Positions 28,245 to 37,250 of a stretch of DNA of 64,000 bases are shown piece by piece; positions within the stretch are counted from its first letter, which is position 1; each line of letters begins with the position of its first letter. The notes under the pieces were generated by a model that was not told where the DNA came from, did not search any database, and worked only from the letters and a program-made list of their open reading frames with translations. Origin of the DNA: Marinobacter halophilus (lineage in GTDB: Bacteria > Pseudomonadota > Gammaproteobacteria > Pseudomonadales > Oleiphilaceae); NCBI RefSeq assembly GCF_003007685.1, contig NZ_PXNN01000006.1:62001-126000 (forward strand), read 5' to 3'. Both the position numbers and the translations under genes were made by a program.

Positions 28245-28354
28245 GAGGGAGTCCGGAGGCTTTTTCCTGGAATCTCGGAGGCCATGGATGGCCGGAGCGA
28301 AGCGCACAGGGATGTGCTCGTAGCGTTTCCAGGAAAGAGCCTCCGGACTCACTC
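28245..28354 (-). repeat. 110-bp trident palindrome element, copy D
   Basis: Arms 28245-28272 and 28327-28354 (28 bp, two mismatches, with three more pairs outside, GTT/AAC) flank the 54-nt core 28273-28326, which starts TCTCGGAGGCCATGGATGGC on the + strand. It lies between two convergent genes, about 30 bases from the tesA stop. One core loop base differs (GCACAGGGATGTGC) while its stem is kept. Confidence 0.92.
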
Positions 28355-28385
28355 AACTTGCACCAAACAAACAAAACTCTAAAAA

Positions 28386-29018
28386 CTAAGCGCCAGAAAG
28401 AAGAGGCTTCAACCGATCCCAAAGGTTGTCCAGCAACACAGGCTGAGCCTGCTCGGTCGGATGAATGCCGTCGTCCTGCATCATCCCGTTCTGGTTGTAG
28501 ATCCCCTCCAGAAAAAAGGGAACCAGAGCCGCACCGTACCGGTCTGAAAGAGTTGGAAAGATATCCGCAAACATCTGCGTGTAACGCTGACCATAATTTG
28601 GCGGAATCTGCATACCCACAATCAGCGGTGTAGCACCGTTTTCCAGAATCAGCTCGATCATCTGCGCCAGATTCGCCTCGATCACCTCAGGCGGAAACCC
28701 TCGCAGGCCATCATTACCCCCCAACTCAATGATCACCACATCGGGCTGATTTTTCTCCAGCAAATCCGGCAGGCGCCGCAAACCGCCATCGGTCGTTTCC
28801 CCACTGATACTGGCATTCACCACCTGCCACTCCAGGCCGCGGCCTTCCAGCCGGTCACGGAGCAACTGCACCCAAGCGGTCTCGGAGGGCACTCCGTAGG
28901 CAGCGCTCAGGCTGTCACCAACCACCAACAGTGTGTTTTGAGCGGCCAATGCCGGCCAGGCCAGCAGCGTGAATACCAGGAATGCGATTGATCTGACGTA
29001 CACCGATACCGTATGCAT
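28386..29018 (-). CDS. tesA: Arylesterase / acyl-CoA thioesterase I (SGNH hydrolase)
   Basis: A 210-residue periplasmic GDSL esterase with signal peptide (IAFLVFTLLAWPALAA). It has all four SGNH blocks: VVGDSLSAAYG (Ser), NASISGET (Gly), IELGGNDGLRG (Asn) and DGIHPTEQAQ (Asp/His). It resembles E. coli TesA and Pseudomonas arylesterases, which cleave long-chain thioesters and esters. It is divergent from ybbA-ybbP, the same arrangement as in E. coli. Confidence 0.93.
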   Translation of the reverse strand: MHTVSVYVRSIAFLVFTLLAWPALAAQNTLLVVGDSLSAAYGVPSETAWVQLLRDRLEGRGLEWQVVNASISGETTDGGLRRLPDLLEKNQPDVVIIELGGNDGLRGFPPEVIEANLAQMIELILENGATPLIVGMQIPPNYGQRYTQMFADIFPTLSDRYGAALVPFFLEGIYNQNGMMQDDGIHPTEQAQPVLLDNLWDRLKPLLSGA

Positions 29019-29078
29019 AGTAAATTCGTATACCCTTTACAGATTCGATAAACCAAAGAACCAGACAACGGAGCGACC

Positions 29079-29807
29079 GTGAATCAGATGACGGATCTCA
29101 GCACTAGCGACACCAGTCCGATGTTACGGGTGACCGATCTTGCCCACCGGGTCAGCCTGGAAACAGATACGTTGACGATCTTGCAGGGGGTCAGTCTGGA
29201 AATCAATCGGGGAGAATCCGTAGCCATCGTCGGCCGCTCGGGATCTGGCAAAACCACACTGCTCGGTTTATTGGCCGGACTGGACACCCCCACCGAGGGA
29301 ACCGTGGCTTTAGACGGCGCCGAAATCAGCAGCCTCAGTGAAGACGAACGAGCCAAGCTGCGGGCAAGCCGGGTAGGTTTCGTGTTTCAGTCCTTTCAGT
29401 TACTGCCGGCACTCAGTGCCCTTGAGAACGTCATGCTGCCACTGGAGCTGGCGGGCATCGATGCACCGGAAGTCCGGGCCAAAGAGCTATTGGTGCGAGT
29501 GGGGCTGGGTGAGCGCCTGAACCATACTCCCCGTCAGCTATCCGGTGGCGAGCAGCAGCGGGTCGCCATCGCCCGGGCGTTCGCCTCCGACCCAGTGGTG
29601 CTGTTCGCCGACGAGCCGACCGGCAATCTCGATAACCGGACCGGGCAAGACGTCTCGGATTTGCTAATGGCACTGAACCGCGAGCAGGGCACCACGTTGG
29701 TCATGGTCACTCATGATGAACAACTGGCTGCCCGGTGTGGCCGACAGCTGCATATCGAAGCCGGAATTCTGACGGAGCCAGAATCGGCCCGGGAGCGGGC
29801 ACACTGA
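29079..29807 (+). CDS. ybbA: ABC transporter ATP-binding protein (YbbA type)
   Basis: A 242-residue ATPase of the LolD/MacB-like class: Walker [11 protein letters not shown]-loop [12 protein letters not shown], signature [14 protein letters not shown], Walker [14 protein letters not shown]-loop VTHDE. Start GTG 29079 has GGAG five bases upstream. It overlaps the ybbP start by one base (TGATG) and pairs with it; tesA is divergent, as in E. coli. The cargo is uncertain; the family is linked to lipid or lysophospholipid handling. Confidence 0.92.
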   Translation: MNQMTDLSTSDTSPMLRVTDLAHRVSLETDTLTILQGVSLEINRGESVAIVGRSGSGKTTLLGLLAGLDTPTEGTVALDGAEISSLSEDERAKLRASRVGFVFQSFQLLPALSALENVMLPLELAGIDAPEVRAKELLVRVGLGERLNHTPRQLSGGEQQRVAIARAFASDPVVLFADEPTGNLDNRTGQDVSDLLMALNREQGTTLVMVTHDEQLAARCGRQLHIEAGILTEPESARERAH

Positions 29808-32293
29808 TGGCAGCCAAACAAAAACTGATGTCGGTGCGCCGGGACTGGCGCGAGCGTGATGTGCGAGTGGTTCTGGTCGCCCTGGTCATTGCCGTGGCCA
29901 CCGTGGCGACCATCGGTCTGTTTGCCAGTCAGCTTCAGCGCACGCTGGTGTCTTCTGCCAGCTCCTTCCTGGCGGCGGACCGCCAGCTGGAGTCCGAAAA
30001 TGGACGACCGGTACCGCCAGGCTGGCTTGAAGAAGCTCGTGACCGTGGTCTCGAAACCGGCCAGATGATCGAATTCTCGACCATGGTTTTCGGCGAAACA
30101 GGGTTCCAGCTGGTGTCGGTAAAAGCCGTCAGCGATGAATACCCGCTTCGGGGCGAGATTGAAATCCAGCCAGGCGCGGATGAATCTCGATCTATCGTTG
30201 ATGCGGGCCCGGGCCGGGGTGAAATCTGGATTAACCCACGTTTGCTTCGTCTGTTGGAGCTTGAGGTCGGCGATAGCCTGGAAGTGGGTAATCTGGAGCT
30301 GACGATCACCAACCTGCTGATCCGGGAGCCCGATGGCGGGTTCCGGCTGTCATCATTGGCGCCTCGGGTGATGATTCACGTCGATGACGTGGTGGGTACC
30401 GGTGTGATTCAGGAGGGCAGCCGTGTTGAGTATATCTACCTGTTTGCTGGTACCGAGAACCTGTTGGATGACTATTACCAATGGCTTCAGCCCCAGTTGG
30501 AGCCGAGCCATGAGTGGGAGGGTGTGCGCGATGGCGAAACCTTCTCCCGCTCGCTGGAGCGAGCCGAGCGCTTTCTGCTGTTGGGTGGCAGCCTGGCGGT
30601 GTTGTTGGCAGCAGTCGCAGTGGCCGTCGCCAGTCGTCAGTATGCGTTGTCTCAACGCGACACCGTGGCGCTACTGAAAACCCTGGGGCTTCCCAGCAAG
30701 GGTATTGGCCGTCTCTACCTGCGCCGACTTGCCCTGTGGGGGCTAGTGGGTGTGCTGGGTGGCCTGCTGGTGGCGCTGCCATTGTTCTGGGTTCTGGTGC
30801 GGCTGTTGAGTGACGTCCTGGAGCAACCGGTGGACTTCTATCTGGATCCCTCGGCCTTGGTGCCAGCTCTACTGACCGCACTGGTGTCGCTGTTCGCCTT
30901 TGCCTACCCGCCCATTCGCCGGCTGCGTCACGTTGCTGCCATGCGGGTGCTGCGGTCTCAGCCCGGAGAAACCGGCAGGGAGGCGATACCGGATATGGTC
31001 ATCGCCATTGTGGCGGTGTTTGGTCTGGTCTGGATGTATGCCGGCGAGATCTCGCTGGTGATTTCCCTGTTGGGTGGCCTGGCGCTGTTGCTGGTGGCAC
31101 TGGCCTTGCTCGGAGGCCTGATGGTGGCAGCTCTGCGCCAGGTCCGTGGCGGCGGCAACGCGTGGCGTCTGGCGCTGGTGGGACTGTATCGGCACCGGCG
31201 GGCCAGTATGGCGCAGATGGCGGTATTTGCGATGACGCTGATGCTGGCGGCAACGCTGATACTGGTTCGTACCTCCTTGCTCGACGACTGGCAGGCACAG
31301 TTGCCTGACAATGCGCCCAATCACTTCCTGATCAATATCGCACCAGACGCTGTCGATGACGTTGAAGCCTTCTGGGCTGACCGTGATGCCCCGCTGGATA
31401 CCGTCTATCCGATGGTACGCGGACGCCTGACCGAGCTGAATGATCAGCCGGTTAAAGAAGCCGTCAGCAAAGATGAGCGGGTCGGAGCTCTGAACCGTGA
31501 GCTCAACCTGACCTGGATGGCCGCACTTCCTGAAGACAACGAAATTGTGGCCGGTTCCTGGTTTACGCCCGGAGAAACCGAAGGGGTCTCTGTTGAAGCT
31601 GAGTTGGCGGAACAGTTGGGGTTGGTGCTCGGTGACCGGTTGACCTTCACCATCGGCTCGGAAACGGTGACAGAGGCAATAACCAGCATACGGACGGTTC
31701 AGTGGGACAGCATGCGTCCCAACTTTTACATGGCGTTTCCGCCCGGAGGTGGGCTGACGGACATGCCGGGTACCTGGATCACCAGTTTCCACCTGGATCA
31801 GTCCAACAAGGTGGCGCTCAATGAGTTTTCACGCCGGTTCCCGACGGTGTCGGTACTGGAAATTGATCACATCATCGAACGTATCCAACAGATTGTCCGG
31901 CAGGTGACCCAGGCCATCGAGGCTATCCTGGCGCTGATTCTGGCGGCGGCGCTGGTGGTCATGGCGGCGGTTGTCAGTGCCACCCTCAGGGATCGGCAGC
32001 GTGAGGGTGCATTGCTCAGAACCCTGGGTGGTCAGCAATCCCTGTTGGCGCGTAGCACCATGCTGGAGTTCGCGCTTCTGGGCTTCTTCGCCGGTGTGCT
32101 GGGGGTTCTGGCTGCCGAGGCAGCGGTCTATGCCCTGCAGGTCAGAATGTTTGAAGGTGGCTTCAGTTGGCACTGGCAGGTCATGCTGCCGATACCAGTA
32201 ATCAGCGCGGTGCTGTTGGCGTTGTTCGGGCGCTGGCAATTACGCCCAGTGCTGAGTGTGTCACCCATGCTTTTGCTGCGACGACTCGAGTAA
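29807..32293 (+). CDS. ybbP: ABC transporter permease, FtsX-like (YbbP type)
   Basis: An 828-residue MacB/FtsX-type permease: one N-terminal helix (VVLVALVIAVATVATIGLFA), a ~240-residue periplasmic domain, three helices with an FtsX domain, a middle hydrophobic block, a second periplasmic domain, and a C-terminal FtsX domain of three helices. It shares stretches such as FLAADRQL, PNFYMAFP and LNRELNLTW with E. coli YbbP, so I consider it the true ortholog. ATG 29807 overlaps the ybbA stop. A paralogous pair lies at 52.7-55.9 kb. Confidence 0.92.
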   Translation: MAAKQKLMSVRRDWRERDVRVVLVALVIAVATVATIGLFASQLQRTLVSSASSFLAADRQLESENGRPVPPGWLEEARDRGLETGQMIEFSTMVFGETGFQLVSVKAVSDEYPLRGEIEIQPGADESRSIVDAGPGRGEIWINPRLLRLLELEVGDSLEVGNLELTITNLLIREPDGGFRLSSLAPRVMIHVDDVVGTGVIQEGSRVEYIYLFAGTENLLDDYYQWLQPQLEPSHEWEGVRDGETFSRSLERAERFLLLGGSLAVLLAAVAVAVASRQYALSQRDTVALLKTLGLPSKGIGRLYLRRLALWGLVGVLGGLLVALPLFWVLVRLLSDVLEQPVDFYLDPSALVPALLTALVSLFAFAYPPIRRLRHVAAMRVLRSQPGETGREAIPDMVIAIVAVFGLVWMYAGEISLVISLLGGLALLLVALALLGGLMVAALRQVRGGGNAWRLALVGLYRHRRASMAQMAVFAMTLMLAATLILVRTSLLDDWQAQLPDNAPNHFLINIAPDAVDDVEAFWADRDAPLDTVYPMVRGRLTELNDQPVKEAVSKDERVGALNRELNLTWMAALPEDNEIVAGSWFTPGETEGVSVEAELAEQLGLVLGDRLTFTIGSETVTEAITSIRTVQWDSMRPNFYMAFPPGGGLTDMPGTWITSFHLDQSNKVALNEFSRRFPTVSVLEIDHIIERIQQIVRQVTQAIEAILALILAAALVVMAAVVSATLRDRQREGALLRTLGGQQSLLARSTMLEFALLGFFAGVLGVLAAEAAVYALQVRMFEGGFSWHWQVMLPIPVISAVLLALFGRWQLRPVLSVSPMLLLRRLE

Positions 32294-32297
32294 AGGG

Positions 32298-33077
32298 TCA
32301 GCGATAGTTCGCGAGAATGGCATCCAGTTCGCCGTTCTCGCGAATCACCTCCAGTTCACGGTTGAAGGCTTCTGCGAAGTCAGCCCAGTCAGGCCGGACC
32401 ATAACCCGGAACCCGTATTGGCTGATGCCGTTGTCTGAGGTGCGGATATTGTCTTTCAGGCCTTCGGATTTGAGAATCCACTGACCCACAAGGCGATCGG
32501 CCAGAGCAGCGTCGAAGCGCTCACCGTGGAGCAGAAACCGGAACATGTCGCGATCGCGCGGCACATCAAACCGGGTGATACGGCGGTCCTCGAAGTAGGG
32601 TTCCAGGTCAGGGTAGAGGTACCCCAAATGAGTCACCACGGTTTTGCCAAACAGATCGCTGGGGTACTGGTATTCCAGTTGTGAGTTGCTGGCAAAGAAG
32701 AACACTTCTTCCACGTTGACAACCGGGTCGGTGAACAGGAATTTTTCAGGTTCTTCAGTCCACTCGATCGCTCGCGGCGTTCCATCCAGGTAGCCGTCTT
32801 CGAGCATTTGATCGACTCGCTTTCTCGGAATTTTTTGGGCCTCCAGGGTATAACCCAGGCGAGGAACGATCGTCGCAACCACATCCCACATGATGCCCGA
32901 AGGCTCATGACCGTCGACAATCAGGTAGGGGGGATAACCGTTTGGGGACACATTAAATCGAAAGATTTCCGACCGATCGTCGGAACTATAGGAAGGCAAT
33001 GAAAAAACGGCACCAGCAATCAGTCCGATAAGGGCTTTGTTGGGAAGCAGTGATGTTCGGGAAAACAGATGTCTCAT
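32298..33077 (-). CDS. Periplasmic solute-binding protein, family 3-like
   Basis: A 259-residue protein with an N-terminal signal peptide (NKALIGLIAGAVFSLPSYS) followed by a two-lobe binding-protein fold (FRFNVSPNGYPPYLIVDGHEPSGIMWDV). It resembles the amino-acid-type SBP_bac_3 family, but no permease or ATPase is adjacent, so a sensory or orphan role is possible. ATG 33077 starts the signal peptide. Its stop is 4 bases from ybbP, convergent, with no visible terminator. Confidence 0.82.
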   Translation of the reverse strand: MRHLFSRTSLLPNKALIGLIAGAVFSLPSYSSDDRSEIFRFNVSPNGYPPYLIVDGHEPSGIMWDVVATIVPRLGYTLEAQKIPRKRVDQMLEDGYLDGTPRAIEWTEEPEKFLFTDPVVNVEEVFFFASNSQLEYQYPSDLFGKTVVTHLGYLYPDLEPYFEDRRITRFDVPRDRDMFRFLLHGERFDAALADRLVGQWILKSEGLKDNIRTSDNGISQYGFRVMVRPDWADFAEAFNRELEVIRENGELDAILANYR

Positions 33078-33204
33078 TGCAAGGAACTCAGGTTGAAACA
33101 GGTATGCTTTGTTTATCTGTCTTACTTGCGTGGCCAATTCCGTGCCAGAGCCATTGTCAGATAGTAACGTTTTCCCTTTTTATTTCAATCATTGTGAATC
33201 TGAC

Positions 33205-33241
33205 CTTAGGCTAACCGGCTAAATTCGCGGGTTAGCCTAAG
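33205..33241. repeat. Perfect 12-bp inverted repeat downstream of the alcohol dehydrogenase
   Basis: CTTAGGCTAACC and GGTTAGCCTAAG pair perfectly around a 13-nt loop, 12 bases after the alcohol dehydrogenase stop. No T tract follows on either strand, so it may be a weak terminator, an RNA-stabilising hairpin or a binding site. Confidence 0.7.
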
Positions 33242-33252
33242 TGTACTGTTGA

Positions 33253-34440
33253 TCAGGCCCAGGCTTTGCGAAGCACAGTGCGCGCGTCTTCCAGAGTTAC
33301 TTCTCTTGGATTGAACATGATCGAGCCATCGTCCAGAGCCATTTCGGCAATAGCGTCAAGCTGGCTTTCCAGAACCTTGCCGGTCTCCTTCAGAGTCCGC
33401 GGTAATTCGCAGCGCTTGTAGAGTGCGTCGCGAAGCTTGCGGATGGCGGAAATACTCGCTTCGGCACGGCGTGCCGCCGGCGTGGCCGAATAAACTTCCG
33501 GGCCTTCCAGGTAAAGCAGCAGCTCACCCAGGGGCTCGCGAATGCTTTCCAGATTGAACTCCAGCACGTAGGGCAGGTACAGGCTCATACAGAGGCCGTG
33601 GGGCAGGTGGCAGATGGCGCCAGTGGCGTGTCCCAGGGAGTGAACAAGGCCTACCATGGAGTTGGAGAACGCAATGCCCGCCATAGTGGAAGCCTGAGCC
33701 AGTTCCAATCGGCCATCTTCGTCTTTCGGGTTGTCCATCACCTGTAGCAGTGAGTGGCTGACTTTCTTGATCGCTGCGGTGGCGTAGGCGTCGCTCAGCG
33801 GATTCTTGGCCATGCAGGTAAAGGCTTCGGTGGCATGGGTCATCGCATCCATAGCCGTGGCAGCCGTGATATGGGGCGGCAGAGTCAAGGTCATGCGTGG
33901 ATCGATAATGGCGGCGTTCGGCAGCAGGAAAGACGAACTGAATGGCAGTTTGACGCCTTTTTTCTCATCACTGATGATGGCAACCGAAGTCACTTCAGAG
34001 CCCGTGCCGGCCGTGGTCGGGACCACGAAGAAGGGTTTGAGGGGGTGCTTCAATATGCCGGCACCGCTGTACTTGGCGATGTCATCGCCGCCTTCAGAGA
34101 CCAGAATGTTGACGGCCTTGCCGGTATCGATGGCCGAACCGCCACCGACCGCGATAATGGAATCGCATTTTTCTTTGCGATAGACCTTGGCGATGTCACG
34201 GACCACGGTGGTGGAAGAATCCGGGGGCACGTCATCATAAATGGCCACAATCTCCAGCCCACTCTCTTCGCAGGCAGCAATCACCGGGTCCAGAAGGCCG
34301 GCAGCGCGCACGCCTTTGTCGGTCACAATCATGGGCCGTTTGGCAGCCAGCCCGGTCAGTTCATAAGGGATGTGTTCCAGGGCAGCTTTGCCGGCAATCA
34401 CTTTTACCGGGCAGAAGAACTCGTAATATTTGTTAGTCAT
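33253..34440 (-). CDS. Iron-containing (group III) alcohol dehydrogenase
   Basis: A 395-residue NAD(P)-dependent alcohol dehydrogenase. The N-terminal Rossmann-like half has IIAVGGGSAIDTGKA and TTAGTGSEVTS. The metal-binding half has DAMTHATEAF (Asp, His), GLVHSLGHATGA (His) and HLPHG (His), the full iron ligand set. The substrate may be an aliphatic alcohol, which would fit alkane and alcohol users, but that is inference. Its start overlaps the stop of the upstream SCP2-like gene by one base (TAATG), so the two form an operon. Confidence 0.92.
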   Translation of the reverse strand: MTNKYYEFFCPVKVIAGKAALEHIPYELTGLAAKRPMIVTDKGVRAAGLLDPVIAACEESGLEIVAIYDDVPPDSSTTVVRDIAKVYRKEKCDSIIAVGGGSAIDTGKAVNILVSEGGDDIAKYSGAGILKHPLKPFFVVPTTAGTGSEVTSVAIISDEKKGVKLPFSSSFLLPNAAIIDPRMTLTLPPHITAATAMDAMTHATEAFTCMAKNPLSDAYATAAIKKVSHSLLQVMDNPKDEDGRLELAQASTMAGIAFSNSMVGLVHSLGHATGAICHLPHGLCMSLYLPYVLEFNLESIREPLGELLLYLEGPEVYSATPAARRAEASISAIRKLRDALYKRCELPRTLKETGKVLESQLDAIAEMALDDGSIMFNPREVTLEDARTVLRKAWA

Positions 34441-34994
34441 TATGCTCTCACTGTCTCGACAAGATTGGTGGCAACTTTCAGGTAAATTCGGGCCGCGCTC
34501 ATCAGCTTCTCAGGCAGATGCAGATTGGCCGGGTATTCTTTTACCGCTCTCTGGGCAACCAGTTTCGGCAGAATGAAAGACTCCAGCCGGTTTAGCACCC
34601 GGGTCATTCTGACCGCCAGGCTGACATCGCCATCTACCAGCATTCGATCGTTGGCAAACGCGACCGAGGTTTTCTCCTGGAACGACAGCACCAGAAACGC
34701 ATGGGTCAGATGTTTGAACTGAATAGACAGATCCACAGGGCGGGGCGCGCTGTCGCCGTGGTAATACAGCAGCCCGTCGCCGGTGTGCTCCACGATCAGT
34801 GCCGGGCCGTTAGGCATAACCTGCATTTCGAACAGGAAGCCCTCAGGCAGGGCCCGGGTTTCATTACGGGTTTTTTCATCTACTTCGCTGATTGCCTGCA
34901 GTGCCCGGCCCATTACCTGGAACATCAGTCCCACATAACTCCGCCTGGCATGGGAAATCATCGGTTGAAGTCGCTTTACGAGCATGATCGCCAT
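34440..34994 (-). CDS. SCP2 sterol-transfer-like domain protein
   Basis: A 184-residue protein. The central part (VDLSIQFKHLTHAFLVLSFQE... then MLVDGDVSLAVRMTRVLNRLE) resembles the SCP2 lipid-binding fold, in which a hydrophobic tunnel binds fatty acyl chains. The family match is by pattern only. Translational coupling to the alcohol dehydrogenase suggests a role in presenting a lipophilic substrate or in the same catabolic response. A palindrome at 35019-35040 lies in its promoter region. Confidence 0.65.
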   Translation of the reverse strand: MAIMLVKRLQPMISHARRSYVGLMFQVMGRALQAISEVDEKTRNETRALPEGFLFEMQVMPNGPALIVEHTGDGLLYYHGDSAPRPVDLSIQFKHLTHAFLVLSFQEKTSVAFANDRMLVDGDVSLAVRMTRVLNRLESFILPKLVAQRAVKEYPANLHLPEKLMSAARIYLKVATNLVETVRA

Positions 34995-35018
34995 CCGATT
35001 GTTGTTTGTTCAGGTGAT

Positions 35019-35040
35019 TTTTAGAGTTATTGCTCTAAAA
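35019..35040. promoter_or_regulatory. Palindromic operator candidate upstream of the SCP2/alcohol dehydrogenase operon
   Basis: TTTTAGAG-TTATTG-CTCTAAAA is a perfect 8-bp inverted repeat 25 bases upstream of the first gene of the leftward operon. The position and symmetry suit a repressor site, for example for a TetR-type regulator; no regulator gene is adjacent. Confidence 0.5.
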
Positions 35041-35094
35041 GTCAATGCAATCAGTGACAGGCTTTCGGTGTCAGTGCGGCAAATCGGGTAATCC

Positions 35095-35127
35095 AAAAAA
35101 AAACCGGGAGCCTCAAGCCCCCGGTTT
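35095..35127 (-). terminator. Terminator of the BepA-like protease gene
   Basis: On the minus strand, AAACCGGG...CCCGGTTT pairs (with extra GGGGGC/GCTCCC pairing) and is followed by nine T residues, about 20 bases past the stop. Confidence 0.88.
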
Positions 35128-35146
35128 CTCTGGCGATCCTCACGGT

Positions 35147-36424
35147 TTACCGGGCGAGTTCGGCCAGTTTGCGTTTCGCCTCTTCACCCACGTCGCCGCC
35201 GGCTTCCGCCGCGGTGGAATAGTATTTCACTGCGTCGTTACGACGACCCTGGCGGCTGGCAATATCACCCAGGCGCAGAAAAGCGATCGATGTTGGCACG
35301 ACCTGATTTGCGCGCTCCAGGTGGCCACGGGATTTGTCCAGATTGTTCAACGCCAGGGCATTCAACCCGTTGTAAAGCTGGTACTCAAACATTTCCGGGT
35401 ACAGCGAAACGGCTTTGTCGAAATCTGCCTGCGCTTTCTCCGTTTCATTCTGTTTTTTGAAGATGCGGCCACGCAGCGCATAGAACTTGGCCTCACCCGA
35501 CTCTTGCCGGATCGCCTTGTTGATGGAATCCAGAGCGCCGCTCATGTCGCCCTTGGACGCCAATTTCATCGCCTCGTCGTGGGCATCGTAGGCCGGCTGA
35601 AGTTCCTTGATCATGGCAATGCGGCGCTGGTAAATGTCACGGCCACGGAATCCGCCTGCACCAATCTGACTAACCAGTGCCTGGTTTTCCTGAACCCGTT
35701 TAGCGGATGGCGGGTGCGTGGCAAACATGTTGTCCAGCCAGCTACTGTCACGTCCCTGGGATAGCTCCAGGAACAACTCCTGAAGCTCTACCGCAGCCTG
35801 GGGATCATAGCCCGCCGCTTTCATGTAGCGAATACCATAGGCGTCCGATTCCAGCTCATCCCCCTGGCTGTATTGGGCCAGTGCCAGCTGAGCGCCTACG
35901 GCAGCGCCACCCATGATCAGTCCGGCCCATTCGTTGTCAGAAAGGGCAAGGCCAAGACCGGCAACACCGGCGGTAATCAGCATGCCTTGCTGCATACGCT
36001 GAACGCTGTGGCGGGCGGCCGCATGAACAATCTCGTGGCCGAGAACAGACGCCAGTTGGGCTTCGTCGTCGAATTTCACCAACAAGCCCCGGTTAACAGC
36101 GATTTTACCGCCCGGCAGTGCCCAGGCATTGGGAGCGCTGGCGTTGAGCACTACGAACTCATAGGGCAGGTCGGGGCGATCACTGACCCGGGCCATTTTC
36201 ATGCCCACCTCACGCACATACACCGTCAGCTCCGGGTCGAGGTAGAATCGGCCACCCTGAGTTTGCTGGGTCGGGGTGTATTGTTCGGCCCCAAGCGCCA
36301 ATTCCTGGCTTTCGGAAATCAGCGACAACTGTTTCTTGCCAGTGACGGGATTTACAGCGCAACCGGTGATGATTAAAAACATCACGGCAAGTGCCATCAG
36401 TCTAGAAAAGTGTCGGGGGTTCAC
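35147..36424 (-). CDS. Periplasmic M48 metalloprotease lipoprotein with TPR repeats (BepA-like)
   Basis: A 425-residue protein resembling E. coli BepA, which degrades misassembled LptD and other outer-membrane proteins. The N-terminus is a lipoprotein signal (ALAVMFLIITGC), then the M48 peptidase domain with the HExxH motif GHEIVHAAARHS and the downstream Glu in GDELESDAYGIRYM, then TPR-like helices (residues ~290-420). GTG 36424 is chosen because AAAGGAG lies eight bases upstream; an ATG-initiated longer frame to 36496 has no signal-like start. Confidence 0.9.
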   Translation of the reverse strand: MNPRHFSRLMALAVMFLIITGCAVNPVTGKKQLSLISESQELALGAEQYTPTQQTQGGRFYLDPELTVYVREVGMKMARVSDRPDLPYEFVVLNASAPNAWALPGGKIAVNRGLLVKFDDEAQLASVLGHEIVHAAARHSVQRMQQGMLITAGVAGLGLALSDNEWAGLIMGGAAVGAQLALAQYSQGDELESDAYGIRYMKAAGYDPQAAVELQELFLELSQGRDSSWLDNMFATHPPSAKRVQENQALVSQIGAGGFRGRDIYQRRIAMIKELQPAYDAHDEAMKLASKGDMSGALDSINKAIRQESGEAKFYALRGRIFKKQNETEKAQADFDKAVSLYPEMFEYQLYNGLNALALNNLDKSRGHLERANQVVPTSIAFLRLGDIASRQGRRNDAVKYYSTAAEAGGDVGEEAKRKLAELAR

Positions 36425-36779
36425 AGCTGACTCCTTTGGGCGTTCGGATCCGTTGAAGCGCAAGCGTAGGCTTGGAATGCCCATTATATAGCACACTACG
36501 CCGATAGTTTCGGTGTCGGGCCCTTGCAGTGATGGCCCGACCCGACGCCTTCGCGTATCATAATACGGCTTTGTTTTCGCACTTTCTCTGTTTGCACAAG
36601 CGGACTGATTCGCGAGCCTGCCTGTCCAATACCCCTACATCTGCAACCTTGCAGGCGATGACTTTGAGATGCCTATGCTCCGGGCCTGCGCTCCGGTAAG
36701 GTTTTGTTTTGAAGAAGCGTTTCCGGGCAAGCAGAGCGCAGCAATCACCACGAAAAACTGATTTGCAGGACCCTCTTGG
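36425..36779. other. Divergent intergenic region between the protease and thioesterase genes
   Basis: No gene is seen in 355 bases. One perfect 8-bp inverted repeat, GTCGGGCC (36515-36522) and GGCCCGAC (36534-36541), could form a hairpin in the leader. The remainder should hold promoters for both flanking genes. Confidence 0.4.
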
Positions 36780-37250
36780 ATGAATGATGAAACCCGAATT
36801 GACCGGGTTAACCGGTTTGTGAGCACGCTGAACCAGGCCCGCGAACTCGGCCTGTCCGCAAAGGAAGCGGGTGAGGGCTATCTGATTATGGAATTGCCGT
36901 ATAGCGACAAGATCATCGGCAACCCCGATACCGGTGTAATTCACGGTGGTGCCATCACTACGTTAATGGATACTGCCTCCGGATCCGTCATGATCTGCGC
37001 ATTGGAAGACTTCGAACTGTGCCCGACACTGGATCTCCGGGTTGATTACATGCGTCCGGCTGAGCCCCGAAAGCCGGTCTTCGCCCGTGCGGAAACTTAT
37101 AAGGTTACTCGAAATATTATTTTTACCCGGTGCGAGGCCTACCAGGAAGGCGGCGAAACCATCGCCAACTGCGTGGGCACATTTATGCGGATCGGCAAGG
37201 ATGCCAGCCCGAAACACTACCGTGACCTGATTACCGGAGGTGAAGAATGA
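36780..37250 (+). CDS. PaaI-family hotdog thioesterase (first of a tandem pair)
   Basis: A 156-residue hotdog-fold acyl-CoA thioesterase. The signature VIHGGAITTLMDTASGSVM covers the HGG loop and the active-site acidic residue; it continues with TLDLRVDYMRPAE, the usual second strand pair. Its stop overlaps the start of the second thioesterase by four bases (ATGA), so the two are co-translated and may form a heteromer. Confidence 0.88.
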   Translation: MNDETRIDRVNRFVSTLNQARELGLSAKEAGEGYLIMELPYSDKIIGNPDTGVIHGGAITTLMDTASGSVMICALEDFELCPTLDLRVDYMRPAEPRKPVFARAETYKVTRNIIFTRCEAYQEGGETIANCVGTFMRIGKDASPKHYRDLITGGEE

